From Dehalococcoidia bacterium UBA7891 (lineage in GTDB: Bacteria > Chloroflexota > Dehalococcoidia > Lucifugimonadales > UBA826): a stretch of DNA of 64,000 nucleotides. The notes beneath the pieces were generated by a model. It searched no databases. It saw only the letters and a program-made list of their open reading frames with translations, and had not been told where the DNA came from. The position numbers were made by a program, and so were the translations under genes. This document shows positions 55,160 through 64,000 of the stretch, piece after piece. How positions within the stretch are numbered: the first letter of the stretch is position 1; every line of letters starts with the position of its first letter. Location: NCBI GenBank assembly GCA_002500485.1, contig DLRJ01000117.1:47740-111739 (forward strand), given 5' to 3'.

Positions 55160-56779
55160 CTATTCACCCCATGAATTATTGAAGATGTTGTTTTTCAAAA
55201 CTATTACAGTTAGCGGTATCGATGATAGTAAAATTAGCAAAAGTGAAGGTATAGCGGCTCTTGCGAAAAATGCTTCTGAAGTAAATGACCAAATCGCAGT
55301 AGTGAGGGTATGAAAATCCAAAGGGGCTAGTAGAAGAACCGCTGGTAGCTCCTTCATCGTTATTAAAAATACAGTCACAGAAGCCATTGTAACTCCAGAT
55401 TTAAGGAGAGGCACATTGGTCGTAATGACAGATTTAATACGGCTTTTACCGAGGGTCATTGATGACTCCTCATACCTTGGGCTTATTTGGGTCATAGATG
55501 ACCTTATTGCACTCAACCCTGTAGGCATACACAAGACAGCGCAGGCCATCACCAATAAATATATTGATTGGTAGATGGGGGACCCTATTTTCGATCCCAA
55601 AAAAACGAGTGCCAAAGAAACTGCGATGCTGGGCAATGCATAACCTGTGTAACACATCTTTTCGATGGTACTTGATAAAAAGCCAGAATGTCTGATTGCT
55701 AAATAACCCACCGGTAAGGATAAGGTAACTACTACAGCTGCTGTGAGTACAGAAAGCATGATGGAATTCAGAACTAAAATATGATTGGATTCTGCGCTTA
55801 AAATAGCCGCTGACTCCCCGTGATACAGCCCCCTGAGTACCCAATAAAGTAGGACTAATATCGGTATTGCGACAGATAGCAGAGATATCACAGCGCACAA
55901 CCCGGCAGCCGGCCATCGCCATTTTCCTATATCTATCACGGGGAGTTTTTTTGATGCGCTACTTGAATTTTTGTAGTATTTTTTGTTTCCCCTAACTATA
56001 AGTTCAAAGAACATAAATCCGGTAGCCACAATAAACAATGTTAGCGATAACAATGCGGCCGTACTTCTATCAAATCCAGATTCATATTGAGTATAAATTG
56101 ACCAAGTGAAAGTTTTGTAACGAAGTAAAGAAACAGCACCAAAATCACTCAGTGTATATAAAGTAACTAATAGTGATCCTGATAGGATCGCAGGTTTGAT
56201 TGAAGGTATGGTTACCTTGATTAGAGTTTGAAAGTGACTCAAACCCATCATTTTGGCAGTTTCTTCCCCAGACACATCCATATTTGATAAATTCGACCTA
56301 ATTGTAAGTATTATGTAGGGGAAATTGAGTAGACTTAAAGTTACTAGGCTTCCATAATACCCGTACATAGTAGGTACACTACCAACGTCAAAGAAAGTCC
56401 CTGTGATTTCATGTAAAAGACCTCCATTTCCGCTGAACGATATGAGAATGTATGCTCCGACATAACTAGGTATCACGAGCGGTAGAAAGGTAAGAACTGA
56501 CCATAGCTTGCGGTATGGTAAATTAGTGCGGATTGTCAACCACGCGATTGGCACTGCTATAACGGCCGAAAACATGGTAACGGTGATAGCTAAGAATATA
56601 GATCTCGTAAAGATCATGACCGTTTTGGGCCTCATAAGCCATGCCCATACAGATGAGTCTGAATCCACAACCCGATTTATGAGATAAATTAATGGGGTTA
56701 TACACACCATAGCTGCAATTAGCGATGGTATTAAAATCCACATTGAAGTGTTGATAACTACTGGTCTTGTTAAAGTCAA
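55160..56779 (-). CDS. ABC transporter permease, fused two-domain (FbpB/SfuB-like)
   Basis: A 539-residue membrane protein with about 12 segments. Two BPD-type permease domains appear in one chain, each with an EAA-like loop (EETAKMMGLSHFQTLIKVTIP and EESSMTLGKSRIKSVI). This two-domain layout is found in ferric-iron uptake permeases. It forms a transport unit with the ATPase next to it. Confidence 0.9.
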   Translation of the reverse strand: MTLTRPVVINTSMWILIPSLIAAMVCITPLIYLINRVVDSDSSVWAWLMRPKTVMIFTRSIFLAITVTMFSAVIAVPIAWLTIRTNLPYRKLWSVLTFLPLVIPSYVGAYILISFSGNGGLLHEITGTFFDVGSVPTMYGYYGSLVTLSLLNFPYIILTIRSNLSNMDVSGEETAKMMGLSHFQTLIKVTIPSIKPAILSGSLLVTLYTLSDFGAVSLLRYKTFTWSIYTQYESGFDRSTAALLSLTLFIVATGFMFFELIVRGNKKYYKNSSSASKKLPVIDIGKWRWPAAGLCAVISLLSVAIPILVLLYWVLRGLYHGESAAILSAESNHILVLNSIMLSVLTAAVVVTLSLPVGYLAIRHSGFLSSTIEKMCYTGYALPSIAVSLALVFLGSKIGSPIYQSIYLLVMACAVLCMPTGLSAIRSSMTQISPRYEESSMTLGKSRIKSVITTNVPLLKSGVTMASVTVFLITMKELPAVLLLAPLDFHTLTTAIWSFTSEAFFARAAIPSLLLILLSSIPLTVIVLKNNIFNNSWGE

Positions 56780-56799
56780 TGCTAGCTGATTTTCCTCGG

Positions 56800-56815
56800 A
56801 ATTATAGCGATAATT
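56800..56815. promoter_or_regulatory. Palindrome near the start of the ABC permease operon
   Basis: AATTAT-AGCG-ATAATT is a perfect 6-4-6 inverted repeat 21 bases upstream of the permease ATG, in the divergent gap. Its AT-rich arms slightly resemble a Fur-type half site. It is a candidate operator only. Confidence 0.3.
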
Positions 56816-57005
56816 GAAGTATCCATGTCAAGATTGAAGAATCATAAGAATTTTATAGTAAGTATAGTCTAATTTAATAAGAAAGTATGAACTAATGAAT
56901 ATAGTTTCGTAGAACATACTCTTAAATTTCCTCTTCTGAATTGCTGTTTTTCCCTACTGAACGTAGAATGCGCTCTCAAACAGAAGGCATTGAAGGGGGA
57001 CTAAA

Positions 57006-58106
57006 TTGTTAGAACAATTCAAAGTGCAACCGGAAGATCAAGTTAGAGTAACCGAAGATAACCTTAGAAAAACGGTGGAGGCTGTATTTGCAAAAATGGG
57101 GCTTGACGACTCTGATTCAGCATTGGGGGCTGATGTTTTAGTAAAAGCAGATATGAGAGGTGTTGACACTCATGGTGTCTCTAATATGTTGCGGTCTTAT
57201 GTCACCGGGTATGGGAACGGGGAACTTAATTCTCATCCTAATTGGACTATAACAAGAGAAACCCCGTCTACCGCAAATATTGATGGCGATAGAGGCTTGG
57301 GGATAATTGTAACTCCGAAAGCAATGGATATAGCGATTGAAAAGGCTAAGAATGTGGGTATGGGAGTCGTGACTATTCATAATTCGAGGCATCTTGGCAT
57401 GGCTTCATATCATGCTTTGAAAGCAGTGGACAACGACATGATAGGCATGTGTATGACATCGTGCCCTCCTGGGGTTTTACCAACCTTCGGAGCAGAACCT
57501 GTTTTGGGTACGAATCCGATAGCGATTGCGGCTCCTGCTGATAAAGAGGCTCCCTTTGTGTTTGATGCTGCCATGAGTGCAGTTGCAGGCAATAAACTAG
57601 GGCTTGCTAGAAGAAATGGCACGCAATTATTAGGAGGATGGGTGGCCGATCATGATGGTAGCCCTATTATGGATAAAGTGGACCCCCCAACACCAGGCTA
57701 TGAAGGTTCTGCTTCATCCTATTTGCTTCCTGTTGGAGGGACGCGAGAATTAGGCTCACATAAAGGGTATGGGATGATGTGCATGGTCGACATATTAGGA
57801 GGTATTCTGACAGGAGGCGGGTATGGGATGAACCCTGGCCGACCAAATTTTGGGCATTATGTAGCTGCCTACAACATCGAAGCCTTTATGGACACAAAAG
57901 AATTTAAAATAACCATGGATGAATGGATTAATATGCTGAATTCTTCTAAACCAGCACCCGGTCATGATCGAGTTATGTATCCGGGCCAGCCCGAGCATGA
58001 GGCAGCGATTGAAAGATCTGAAAATGGTATACCCTTACATTATGAGGTTATAGACTGGTTTAAAGATATATGCGGTGAATTGTCTATTCCCTTTTCCCTG
58101 GTTTAG
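57006..58106 (+). CDS. Malate/L-lactate dehydrogenase family (Ldh2/YlbC-type) oxidoreductase
   Basis: A 366-residue Ldh_2 family NAD(P)-dependent dehydrogenase. It shows DMRGVDTHGVSNML near 49-62, NSRHLGMASYHA, GTNPIAIAAPA and GSHKGYGMMCMVDI motifs. It reduces 2-oxoacids or oxidises 2-hydroxyacids (malate, lactate, ureidoglycolate or 2,3-diketogulonate types). Start TTG 57006, with GGGGGA at a suitable distance. Convergent with the TPP enzyme, with a hairpin terminator between. Confidence 0.9.
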   Translation: MLEQFKVQPEDQVRVTEDNLRKTVEAVFAKMGLDDSDSALGADVLVKADMRGVDTHGVSNMLRSYVTGYGNGELNSHPNWTITRETPSTANIDGDRGLGIIVTPKAMDIAIEKAKNVGMGVVTIHNSRHLGMASYHALKAVDNDMIGMCMTSCPPGVLPTFGAEPVLGTNPIAIAAPADKEAPFVFDAAMSAVAGNKLGLARRNGTQLLGGWVADHDGSPIMDKVDPPTPGYEGSASSYLLPVGGTRELGSHKGYGMMCMVDILGGILTGGGYGMNPGRPNFGHYVAAYNIEAFMDTKEFKITMDEWINMLNSSKPAPGHDRVMYPGQPEHEAAIERSENGIPLHYEVIDWFKDICGELSIPFSLV

Positions 58107-58117
58107 TGTAGATATAC

Positions 58118-58148
58118 TCGTCAGGGCTCCTTTATTGGGCCCTGACGA
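58118..58148. terminator. Bidirectional hairpin terminator
   Basis: Perfect 10-base arms TCGTCAGGGC and GCCCTGACGA with an 11-base loop lie in the short gap between two convergent genes (57006-58106 plus, 58155-59768 minus). The downstream T-rich run is weak, but the stem and position are convincing. Confidence 0.75.
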
Positions 58149-58154
58149 AATTGT

Positions 58155-59768
58155 TTAGTAATCCCTGAAAGGATTAGGCATTGGCCCTACTGGTACCTCT
58201 ATCAATGTCGGAGCCTCTATACCCAGGGACTCTTGCACAGCTTTTCCTAATTCAGGTGCTCCACCTTCGACTCTTACACCCCTTACACCAAAAGCTTCAG
58301 CGAGCTTCATGAAATCTGGGTTATGAACCTCAGCTCCATATTCTCTTCCATCAAACATGTTGACCTGATCTCTCATTACATTTCCGTAAGCGCTATCGTT
58401 AAACACAACAGCAACCACGTTAATGTGGTGTTTTGCAGCTGTGGCTAATTCTTGTACATTGAACATAAATCCACCATCCCCACAAACAGCAACGACTGCC
58501 TTATCTGGTTGTGCAACTTTAGCGCCTAATGCGGTTGGATAAGCATATCCAAGGTTACCGTAATAGGAGGAGGTAATGTAGGTCCTCGGTTCATAAACTT
58601 CAAATTTATTCCTACTGTAATATCCAATTTGCGTCATGCCGGAGATGAATATTCCATCATCTGGCATGACACTTCGAATGACTTTGGTAAAAGATTCTTG
58701 CGGCTCAATTACAGTGCCAGGATTAAATCGTTCGGCCTTTACCTTTGTGAGTTCTTCTTCTCTGCTTTCACGAGGCGGCATCACGTTTTTTAGTCCATTT
58801 AGAATCTCTGTGAGAGTCTTTTTGGCGTCGCCATTTATTCCTTCTGTGTTGTCATAATTACGACCGATTTCTTCATCGTCTATGTCGATTTGCAGGACTT
58901 TTTGCCCTGTGAATTGTTGGTTGTTCAATAACCTTGTTCCAACCGCTACGACCAGGTCATAGTCTTGGATTTTGTTTTCAAAAAAGGTGTCGTTTTTGAA
59001 CCGGAAACTACCAATCGATAGGTAACTTCTGTCTGAAATAGCCCCTCTACCTTCACCGGTTGCTATAACAGGGGCTTGTAGAAATTCCGCTAAAGATGTG
59101 AGTTCCTTTGATGCTTCTCCAGATATCACACCTCCACCAGCCCATATAAGAGGATTTTTTGCATTGGAAATAAGATCGATTCCCCGACTTACGCTTTCTT
59201 TACTGCCAACAGGTCTCTCATATTTTCCAGCTTCCAATAACTCAATGTCAGCTGTGTCGGAAAGGGTTTCTGGGGGTATTTCTATTTGAACCGGCCTTGG
59301 CCTGCCTGTTTGAAGTTGCTTAAAGGCCTCATGTACGGCCTCTGGTATCTTAACGGGATCCAGTATTAGTTTTTGATGTTTGGTAATGGGTTTTATTGTT
59401 TCAATTTGACCTTTTATTTCATGGAGCATTCCTCTTTCAAGGCCAATGTGGTCTCTCTCAATTTGACCCGAGACAACTAAGATAGGAGATGATGCTGAAT
59501 ATGCTGTACCTATTCCTGCACTGGCGTTTTGAAGGCCCGGTCCTGGCACAACCAATGCTGTGCCTATTCCTCCTCCTGCCCGTGAATATCCATCAGCCAT
59601 GTAGGTAGTAGCTTGCTCATGCCGGGTATTAATAAACCGTATTCCGGGTTCTTTTGCCAATCCGTCAAGGAGATGGTAAAGCTGTACCCCCGGCAACCCA
59701 AAAATTACTCTTACCCCTTCTCGGTAAAGTGATTTCGCGAGAGCTTCGCCTCCAGTCATTTTTGTCAT
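58155..59768 (-). CDS. Thiamine pyrophosphate-dependent enzyme (acetolactate synthase-like)
   Basis: A 537-residue enzyme of the acetohydroxyacid synthase/benzoylformate decarboxylase fold. The catalytic glutamate E51 sits in TRHEQATTYMADGY. The TPP-Mg motif GDGGF ... NDSAYGN is present. A middle domain (about 185-320) separates the two. It may be a 2-oxoacid decarboxylase or carboligase rather than biosynthetic AHAS, since no regulatory subunit is nearby. It lies 17 bases after the luciferase-like gene on the same strand. Confidence 0.9.
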   Translation of the reverse strand: MTKMTGGEALAKSLYREGVRVIFGLPGVQLYHLLDGLAKEPGIRFINTRHEQATTYMADGYSRAGGGIGTALVVPGPGLQNASAGIGTAYSASSPILVVSGQIERDHIGLERGMLHEIKGQIETIKPITKHQKLILDPVKIPEAVHEAFKQLQTGRPRPVQIEIPPETLSDTADIELLEAGKYERPVGSKESVSRGIDLISNAKNPLIWAGGGVISGEASKELTSLAEFLQAPVIATGEGRGAISDRSYLSIGSFRFKNDTFFENKIQDYDLVVAVGTRLLNNQQFTGQKVLQIDIDDEEIGRNYDNTEGINGDAKKTLTEILNGLKNVMPPRESREEELTKVKAERFNPGTVIEPQESFTKVIRSVMPDDGIFISGMTQIGYYSRNKFEVYEPRTYITSSYYGNLGYAYPTALGAKVAQPDKAVVAVCGDGGFMFNVQELATAAKHHINVVAVVFNDSAYGNVMRDQVNMFDGREYGAEVHNPDFMKLAEAFGVRGVRVEGGAPELGKAVQESLGIEAPTLIEVPVGPMPNPFRDY

Positions 59769-59785
59769 GAATGTTTCTCCTAGTT

Positions 59786-60949
59786 CTAGGTTCTATTTTT
59801 GTAGCTTTCTGTTGCCTTGTTGAGAGATACAGTTTTCAAGGCTTGCAAGTTATCTCTATTATCTTCAGACCATTTTTGAGATGTCACCAAATTGTTAAGT
59901 GAGCCTTGGAAATGGGGCATTACGTATCGGGCAATCAATTCGTAACTGTGCCGTACTTGTTCTCTAGTTCCCCATTCTGTGGCTTGAATCATAAAACCGC
60001 CAAACCCTCCGCTTTGATCACCCAGTTCTTTGATTTTTTCTATGAGATCATCTGGTGTTCCAACACACCAAGCCCCGTTATCAACCATGTAGTCTATTAT
60101 TTTGTCCTTGGGTCCGTCGTAATCAAAAGGTGTTCCCATAGTTTGATGGAAGTAGTCGTATTGGTATGCGGCCGATTTTTCTCTTGCTTGGTCCATAGCT
60201 TCTTTTTTGGTGTCAGCTAGATGAACGTGTAAGACGATTCTCCAGTCATTTCTGTCGACTGTTTGATGATATTTTTCCGCTGTATCTTCTGCGATCTTCC
60301 AGAAGTCTCCCAAATTAGATGCTATGCTCCCACCTCTTACTACGCTAACAGAAAGCACTCCCAGGCCATGCTTACCGGCTGCAACCATCCCTGAAGGTGA
60401 TTGTGCTGCTGCAACGGCCATCGGAAAATGTGGTTCTGTGTAGGGTCTCAAATGTATTAAAGCCTCTCGTAAAGTGAACCAGTCAGATTCATAGGTTATA
60501 GGCTCTGTTTCTGTAAGAAGCCTTTTTATTATGCCTATTGCTTCGTCCATGCGGGGTCTTTGTAAAGATGGTTCAATACCAAGTGCATAGGCATCCGAAA
60601 CCAAAGCACCTGGCCCTACACCCAACATCACTCTTCCTCGAGTCAAATGATCTAATAAAACCATACGATTTGTAAGCATAAGAGGATGGTGATATGGCAA
60701 ACTGGCGACCCCTGTGCCTAGTTTTATGTGTTTGGTTCTTTCTGCTGCGACTCCCATAAATACCTCAGGAGAAGATATAGTCTCCCATCCCGCGCTGTGG
60801 TGCTCACCTATCCAAGCCTCATCGAAACCTAGATGATCCAACCACTGTATCGTTTCCAGATCCCTTTCTAGGGCGAGAGTTGGGTTGTCGCCCAGCCAGT
60901 GGAAAGGTGCTAGGAAAATTCCAAATTTCATGCGGTTGGGTAAGGTCAT
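59786..60949 (-). CDS. Luciferase-like flavin-dependent monooxygenase (LLM class)
   Basis: A 387-residue luciferase-fold protein. The flavin-binding region shows FGIFLAPFHWLGD, IGEHHSAGW and GVASLPYHHP near the N-terminus. The family uses reduced FMN (or F420) and oxygen to oxidise organic substrates. It is probably a two-component enzyme needing a flavin reductase, which is not in the window. Co-transcribed with the TPP enzyme downstream. Confidence 0.9.
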   Translation of the reverse strand: MTLPNRMKFGIFLAPFHWLGDNPTLALERDLETIQWLDHLGFDEAWIGEHHSAGWETISSPEVFMGVAAERTKHIKLGTGVASLPYHHPLMLTNRMVLLDHLTRGRVMLGVGPGALVSDAYALGIEPSLQRPRMDEAIGIIKRLLTETEPITYESDWFTLREALIHLRPYTEPHFPMAVAAAQSPSGMVAAGKHGLGVLSVSVVRGGSIASNLGDFWKIAEDTAEKYHQTVDRNDWRIVLHVHLADTKKEAMDQAREKSAAYQYDYFHQTMGTPFDYDGPKDKIIDYMVDNGAWCVGTPDDLIEKIKELGDQSGGFGGFMIQATEWGTREQVRHSYELIARYVMPHFQGSLNNLVTSQKWSEDNRDNLQALKTVSLNKATESYKNRT

Positions 60950-61058
60950 TTGGTTTATTTTGCTCCTTGTTATAATGGCAAACCATGTATACGGCAGATT
61001 ACAGTGGGGATTAAACCGTGAAATGTTATCATCAGGCCTATCCCTTCTTCAAACCCTT

Positions 61059-61871
61059 TTACATGTATTCGTGTTCTTTTAGGACAGCAAGGTCTTTACA
61101 TGACATGAAAGAGGTTCCTTGAAAACTTTTTATCAGGGTTATCAATTTATCCAGCATGTTGAGCCTGCCTGGTCTTCCTATAATCCATGGGTGCATAGTT
61201 AAGACAAAGGTTCTTTTATATTTATATAAACCTTCAAATGCCGCAGACCAAACCGAATATACATGTTGAGGGCTCGCCATGACATTAGTTTGATTCAGGA
61301 AAGGAATGTAATTGAAAAACGGGTGATCATCCAATTCCCAATGTATCGGGATTTCTATCATAGGTGATTCTTTGGTATGTACAAGATATGGAACGTCATT
61401 TCCCATCATACTTGAGTCATATAGAAAATGGTTCCTTTTTAATATTTCCAATGAATCAGGACTCAATTCCCAACTAGGAGATCTATACCCTACTGGAGAC
61501 TGACCTGTTATATCTTTTAGTATTTCCGATCCTTGCAGTAGTACTTGTTCCTCCTCTTGTGAGGTCAATGTGGCAGGAGGCTCATGCATATAGCCGTGGT
61601 TTCCTATCTCATGGCCTCTTTGATGAATGTCCAATACCAATTCTGGATGTGTTTCGGCTATGAAGCCTGGTATGAAAAAAGAAGATTTTATTTTGTGTGT
61701 ATCCAATAGGTCTAGAATTCTCGGGGTCGCAATCGAAGGACCATACTCTCTCATAGACATTAGAGTAGGTAAATTCTTGGATGCTGGGTTTCTGTTAATG
61801 GTTCCACTGATGCCATCTAGATCAAAACTTATCACTATCGGGCAAAGTATTTTGTCAGGCCAAGTTACCAT
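61059..61871 (-). CDS. Polysaccharide deacetylase family protein (NodB fold)
   Basis: A 270-residue NodB-homology protein. The metal motif reads ISFDLDG (D17, D19), and the histidine motif is GHEIGNHGYMHEPP (H92, H96). The RSPSWE motif is also seen. This fits the PgdA/PuuE-like group (peptidoglycan or other N-deacetylases, amidohydrolase-like). No signal peptide is obvious, so a cytoplasmic amide hydrolase is possible. It lies 11 bases after proS. Confidence 0.88.
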   Translation of the reverse strand: MVTWPDKILCPIVISFDLDGISGTINRNPASKNLPTLMSMREYGPSIATPRILDLLDTHKIKSSFFIPGFIAETHPELVLDIHQRGHEIGNHGYMHEPPATLTSQEEEQVLLQGSEILKDITGQSPVGYRSPSWELSPDSLEILKRNHFLYDSSMMGNDVPYLVHTKESPMIEIPIHWELDDHPFFNYIPFLNQTNVMASPQHVYSVWSAAFEGLYKYKRTFVLTMHPWIIGRPGRLNMLDKLITLIKSFQGTSFMSCKDLAVLKEHEYM

Positions 61872-61882
61872 TTTAGATCCGT

Positions 61883-63580
61883 TTACTTTCCCAATAGTCT
61901 GGCCACTTCTTCAATGCAATTTTCAATTGGGATAGTGTATCCCTGTTGTTCATTCCGTATTTTGATTTCGACTACATTGTTTTCTATGTTTCGGCTACTT
62001 ACAACCACTCTCAATGGCATACCTAATAGGTCTGCATCATTGAATTTGACTCCCGCAGATTCTTGCCTATCGTCCCAAAGCACCTCAATGCCTGTTCGTG
62101 ACATTTCTGTGTATATGTTCTCTGATGTCTCCATGACCTGGATCTTATCAGTGTTCAGAGATGTAAGTATCACCTCGTATGGAGCAATGGTCTTCGGGAA
62201 TATTATCCCTTTATTATCAGCATGTTGTTCTATTGCCCCAGCGAGAATCCGTCCGACCCCAATTCCATAGCATCCCATGACTATAGGTTGTGGATTTCCG
62301 TCTTGGTCTGGAAACTTGGCATCCATTGACTCGGAATAACGCGTGCCTAATTTAAATACGTGCCCAATTTCTATCCCTCGTTTTGTATGCAAGGTTCCGA
62401 TGCAATTCGGACATAAAAACCCATCTTCTGCCAAGGCAATATCGGTTAGTATTTCAGCTTGAAAATCTCTCGGATGATTTATTCCTGACAGATGGTATCC
62501 CTCTTTATTTGCACCTGCCAAAAAATTGTTGCCCAAAGTGATAGAGTCATCTGCAATCACCTTAATATCTTTCACTCCTATTGGAGAGGCAGAACCCGAT
62601 ATTAATCCCTGTTGAGCAACTTCTTGTTTTGTGGCTAGTCTTAGATCAACTGCACTTATGTTGTTCTTTAACTTCACTTCGTTGATTTCCAAATCACCAC
62701 GAATAACCACGATAAGGAATTCTTGGTCTGATTTATAGAAGACTGACTTGAGGGTTTTTTCCGGGCCCACTGAGAGATATTTGCAGAGTTGGTTTATGGT
62801 TTTTACCCCGGGAGTAGGGACTTCTTTTTGCCCCGTTTCAGGTTCGTCGGGATTCGATAGCTTGGTGAATTCTGATTTTTCTCCATTGGCCGCATAGGAG
62901 CAACTGTCACACATTACTATTGTGTCCTCTCCTGAATCCGATAGAAGAATAAATTCTTTAGAATCTTTGCCCCCGATTGCACCGCTGTCTGCCTCTACTA
63001 TCACAGTTTCAATTCCGCAGCGCTTGAAAATGTTGACATATGCACTGATCATTAAGTCATAACTCAGGTTTAACCCTTCCGTATTAATGTCAAAGCTGTA
63101 GGCATCCATCATGTCAAATTCTCTAACTCTTATCAGACCACCTCTGGGCCTAGGTTCATCCCTAAATTTTGTTTGGATATGGTACAAAGTGAATGGAAAA
63201 TCCCTGTAACTTTGGATGAAACTTTTTACTGTCTCGGTCATCAATTCTTCATTGGTAGGAGGCAAGGCTAAATGCCGTCCTCTACGGTCCTGGAGTCTAA
63301 TCATGTCCGGCCCGTAAATTTCGTCTCTTCCGGACTTTTGCCAAATTTCCCTCGGCTGCAATAACCCTAGTTTTACCTCTTGCGCTCCTGCATTATCCAT
63401 TTCTTCTCTAATGATCTGTTCAATTTTGCGCAACGATTTCCATGCGAGTGGTAAGTAGCTGTATACGCCAGAAGAAACTTGGTGCACCATTCCGGCTTGC
63501 AGCAATAACTTATGGCTTATTAATTCAGTGTCACTAGGGGCATTTCTCAAGGTTCTTACGAATAATCGGGATAATTTCAT
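61883..63580 (-). CDS. proS: Prolyl-tRNA synthetase (bacterial type with insertion domain)
   Basis: A 565-residue class II synthetase. Motif 2 and 3 regions include TKFRDEPRPRGGLIRVREF, with the motif 3 GCYGIGVGRILAGAIEQ. A YbaK-like editing insertion (about 230-400) is present, as expected for bacterial ProRS of this length. It follows ispG by 21 bases. Confidence 0.97.
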   Translation of the reverse strand: MKLSRLFVRTLRNAPSDTELISHKLLLQAGMVHQVSSGVYSYLPLAWKSLRKIEQIIREEMDNAGAQEVKLGLLQPREIWQKSGRDEIYGPDMIRLQDRRGRHLALPPTNEELMTETVKSFIQSYRDFPFTLYHIQTKFRDEPRPRGGLIRVREFDMMDAYSFDINTEGLNLSYDLMISAYVNIFKRCGIETVIVEADSGAIGGKDSKEFILLSDSGEDTIVMCDSCSYAANGEKSEFTKLSNPDEPETGQKEVPTPGVKTINQLCKYLSVGPEKTLKSVFYKSDQEFLIVVIRGDLEINEVKLKNNISAVDLRLATKQEVAQQGLISGSASPIGVKDIKVIADDSITLGNNFLAGANKEGYHLSGINHPRDFQAEILTDIALAEDGFLCPNCIGTLHTKRGIEIGHVFKLGTRYSESMDAKFPDQDGNPQPIVMGCYGIGVGRILAGAIEQHADNKGIIFPKTIAPYEVILTSLNTDKIQVMETSENIYTEMSRTGIEVLWDDRQESAGVKFNDADLLGMPLRVVVSSRNIENNVVEIKIRNEQQGYTIPIENCIEEVARLLGK

Positions 63581-63601
63581 ATAATAAATGCCTTCTAGGA
63601 A

Positions 63602-64000
63602 TCAACTAACAGATTTTTTTGTTGGCTGTGATAATTCTTTTTCGACTTGTTTAATTTCTGCCATCAGTTCAGTAAGCATGTTGGATTCATCCACGATTTT
63701 TGACTTTTTTCCTTTACGGAAAATCACTGCTTTACCCACCCCGGCGGCAATTCCAATATCAGCATCTTTGGCCTCTCCCGGGCCATTGACCTCACATCCC
63801 ATAACAGCGACCTTGATATGTGTTCTTGTATCCTGTAGTAGTTGGTCAACTTGGTTGGCCAAGCCCCTTACATCTACATCAGCTCTTCCGCAACTCGGAC
63901 AGGCTACGAGAATAGCTCCTTCTTTTTTTAGGCCTAATGCTTTTAATATTTCAAGCCCAGTAATCACCTCTTCGACTGCATTATCACTAAGGCTTACGCG
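63602..64000 (-). CDS. ispG: 4-hydroxy-3-methylbut-2-en-1-yl diphosphate synthase (IspG), C-terminal part, cut by window edge
   Basis: The frame is open to the right edge and covers the last 132 residues of IspG/GcpE. The 4Fe-4S cysteines are in VACPSCGRADVD and VMGCEVNGPGEAKDAD. The enzyme makes HMBPP from MEcPP in the MEP pathway. The upstream part lies outside the window. It is followed by proS and the deacetylase gene in one likely operon, so with ispD and ispF three MEP genes are present. Confidence 0.95.
   Translation of the reverse strand, partial: RVSLSDNAVEEVITGLEILKALGLKKEGAILVACPSCGRADVDVRGLANQVDQLLQDTRTHIKVAVMGCEVNGPGEAKDADIGIAAGVGKAVIFRKGKKSKIVDESNMLTELMAEIKQVEKELSQPTKKSVS

Noticed and set aside
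55470..55922. 150-residue frame on the minus strand inside the ABC permease
   Set aside because: Out-of-frame shadow of a membrane protein gene, Cys-rich and without family features.
1..64000. tRNA, rRNA, CRISPR, phage or IS elements
   Set aside because: I looked through all intergenic gaps and saw no tRNA-like cloverleaf, repeat array, integrase or transposase. A tRNAscan or CRISPR search could still find something I missed.

Overview
The window reads like a chromosomal segment of a free-living, probably marine bacterium of the phylum Chloroflexota, most likely a SAR202-type member of the Dehalococcoidia side. This is an inference from gene content, not from a marker-gene phylogeny. The supporting traits are two mandelate racemase/enolase-superfamily enzymes, a luciferase-like flavin monooxygenase, several SDRs, acyl-CoA and thiolase-like genes, a Mo hydroxylase with its own maturation genes, a PspAB-HtpX pair, and moderately AT-rich DNA. 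I see no phage genes, insertion sequences, CRISPR arrays, rRNA or tRNA genes. Genes are densely packed and many share short overlaps.

Layout. At 1-6,100 lie a truncated FAD/Fe-S oxidase, a GreA factor with an unusual N-terminal extension, an acyl-CoA synthetase and a first enolase-superfamily enzyme. At 6,100-10,900 is a minus-strand Mo-hydroxylase operon (FAD, 2Fe-2S and Mo subunits, a MoaD-like protein and a hydrolase). At 11,200-14,100 is uvrA. At 14,270-17,930 are a DUF35 plus cysteine-less thiolase-like pair, an AlaX-type editing protein and an aminotransferase. At 18,780-20,550 are XdhC- and MocA-like Mo-enzyme maturation genes. At 20,570-26,720 is housekeeping: ABC-F ATPase, PspAB/HtpX, holB, HNH and CvpA. 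At 26,800-34,100 are two sister SDRs, one apparently catalytically dead, and a tight operon of PHP, two hot-dog proteins, a double M16 peptidase and a zinc-ribbon membrane protein.

The most unusual block is 34,989-41,872 on the minus strand. It encodes a homocysteine S-methyltransferase, an unrecognised protein, a MtaA/UroD-type methyltransferase, a corrinoid protein, a small four-cysteine protein and an ASKHA/RACo-type corrinoid activator. Together they look like a split corrinoid-dependent methyl-transfer system, either a split methionine synthase or a demethylase feeding methionine.

From 42,000 to the right edge are a hydrolase, a canonical enolase-superfamily enzyme, argS, selD, an aldo/keto reductase, an EVE-domain protein, ispD-ispF-cysS, secG, yvcK, gatB, an iron-type ABC transporter lacking a local binding protein, an Ldh2-family dehydrogenase, a TPP enzyme with a luciferase-like monooxygenase, a polysaccharide deacetylase, proS and a truncated ispG. 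The selD gene carries an in-frame UGA at the active-site position followed by a SECIS-like hairpin, so it is probably a selenoprotein and the organism probably makes selenocysteine.

The genes suggest a heterotroph that oxidises diverse organic acids and acyl-CoAs with flavin, molybdenum and enolase-type enzymes, and that uses corrinoid and selenium chemistry and the MEP isoprenoid pathway (ispD, ispF and ispG all present).
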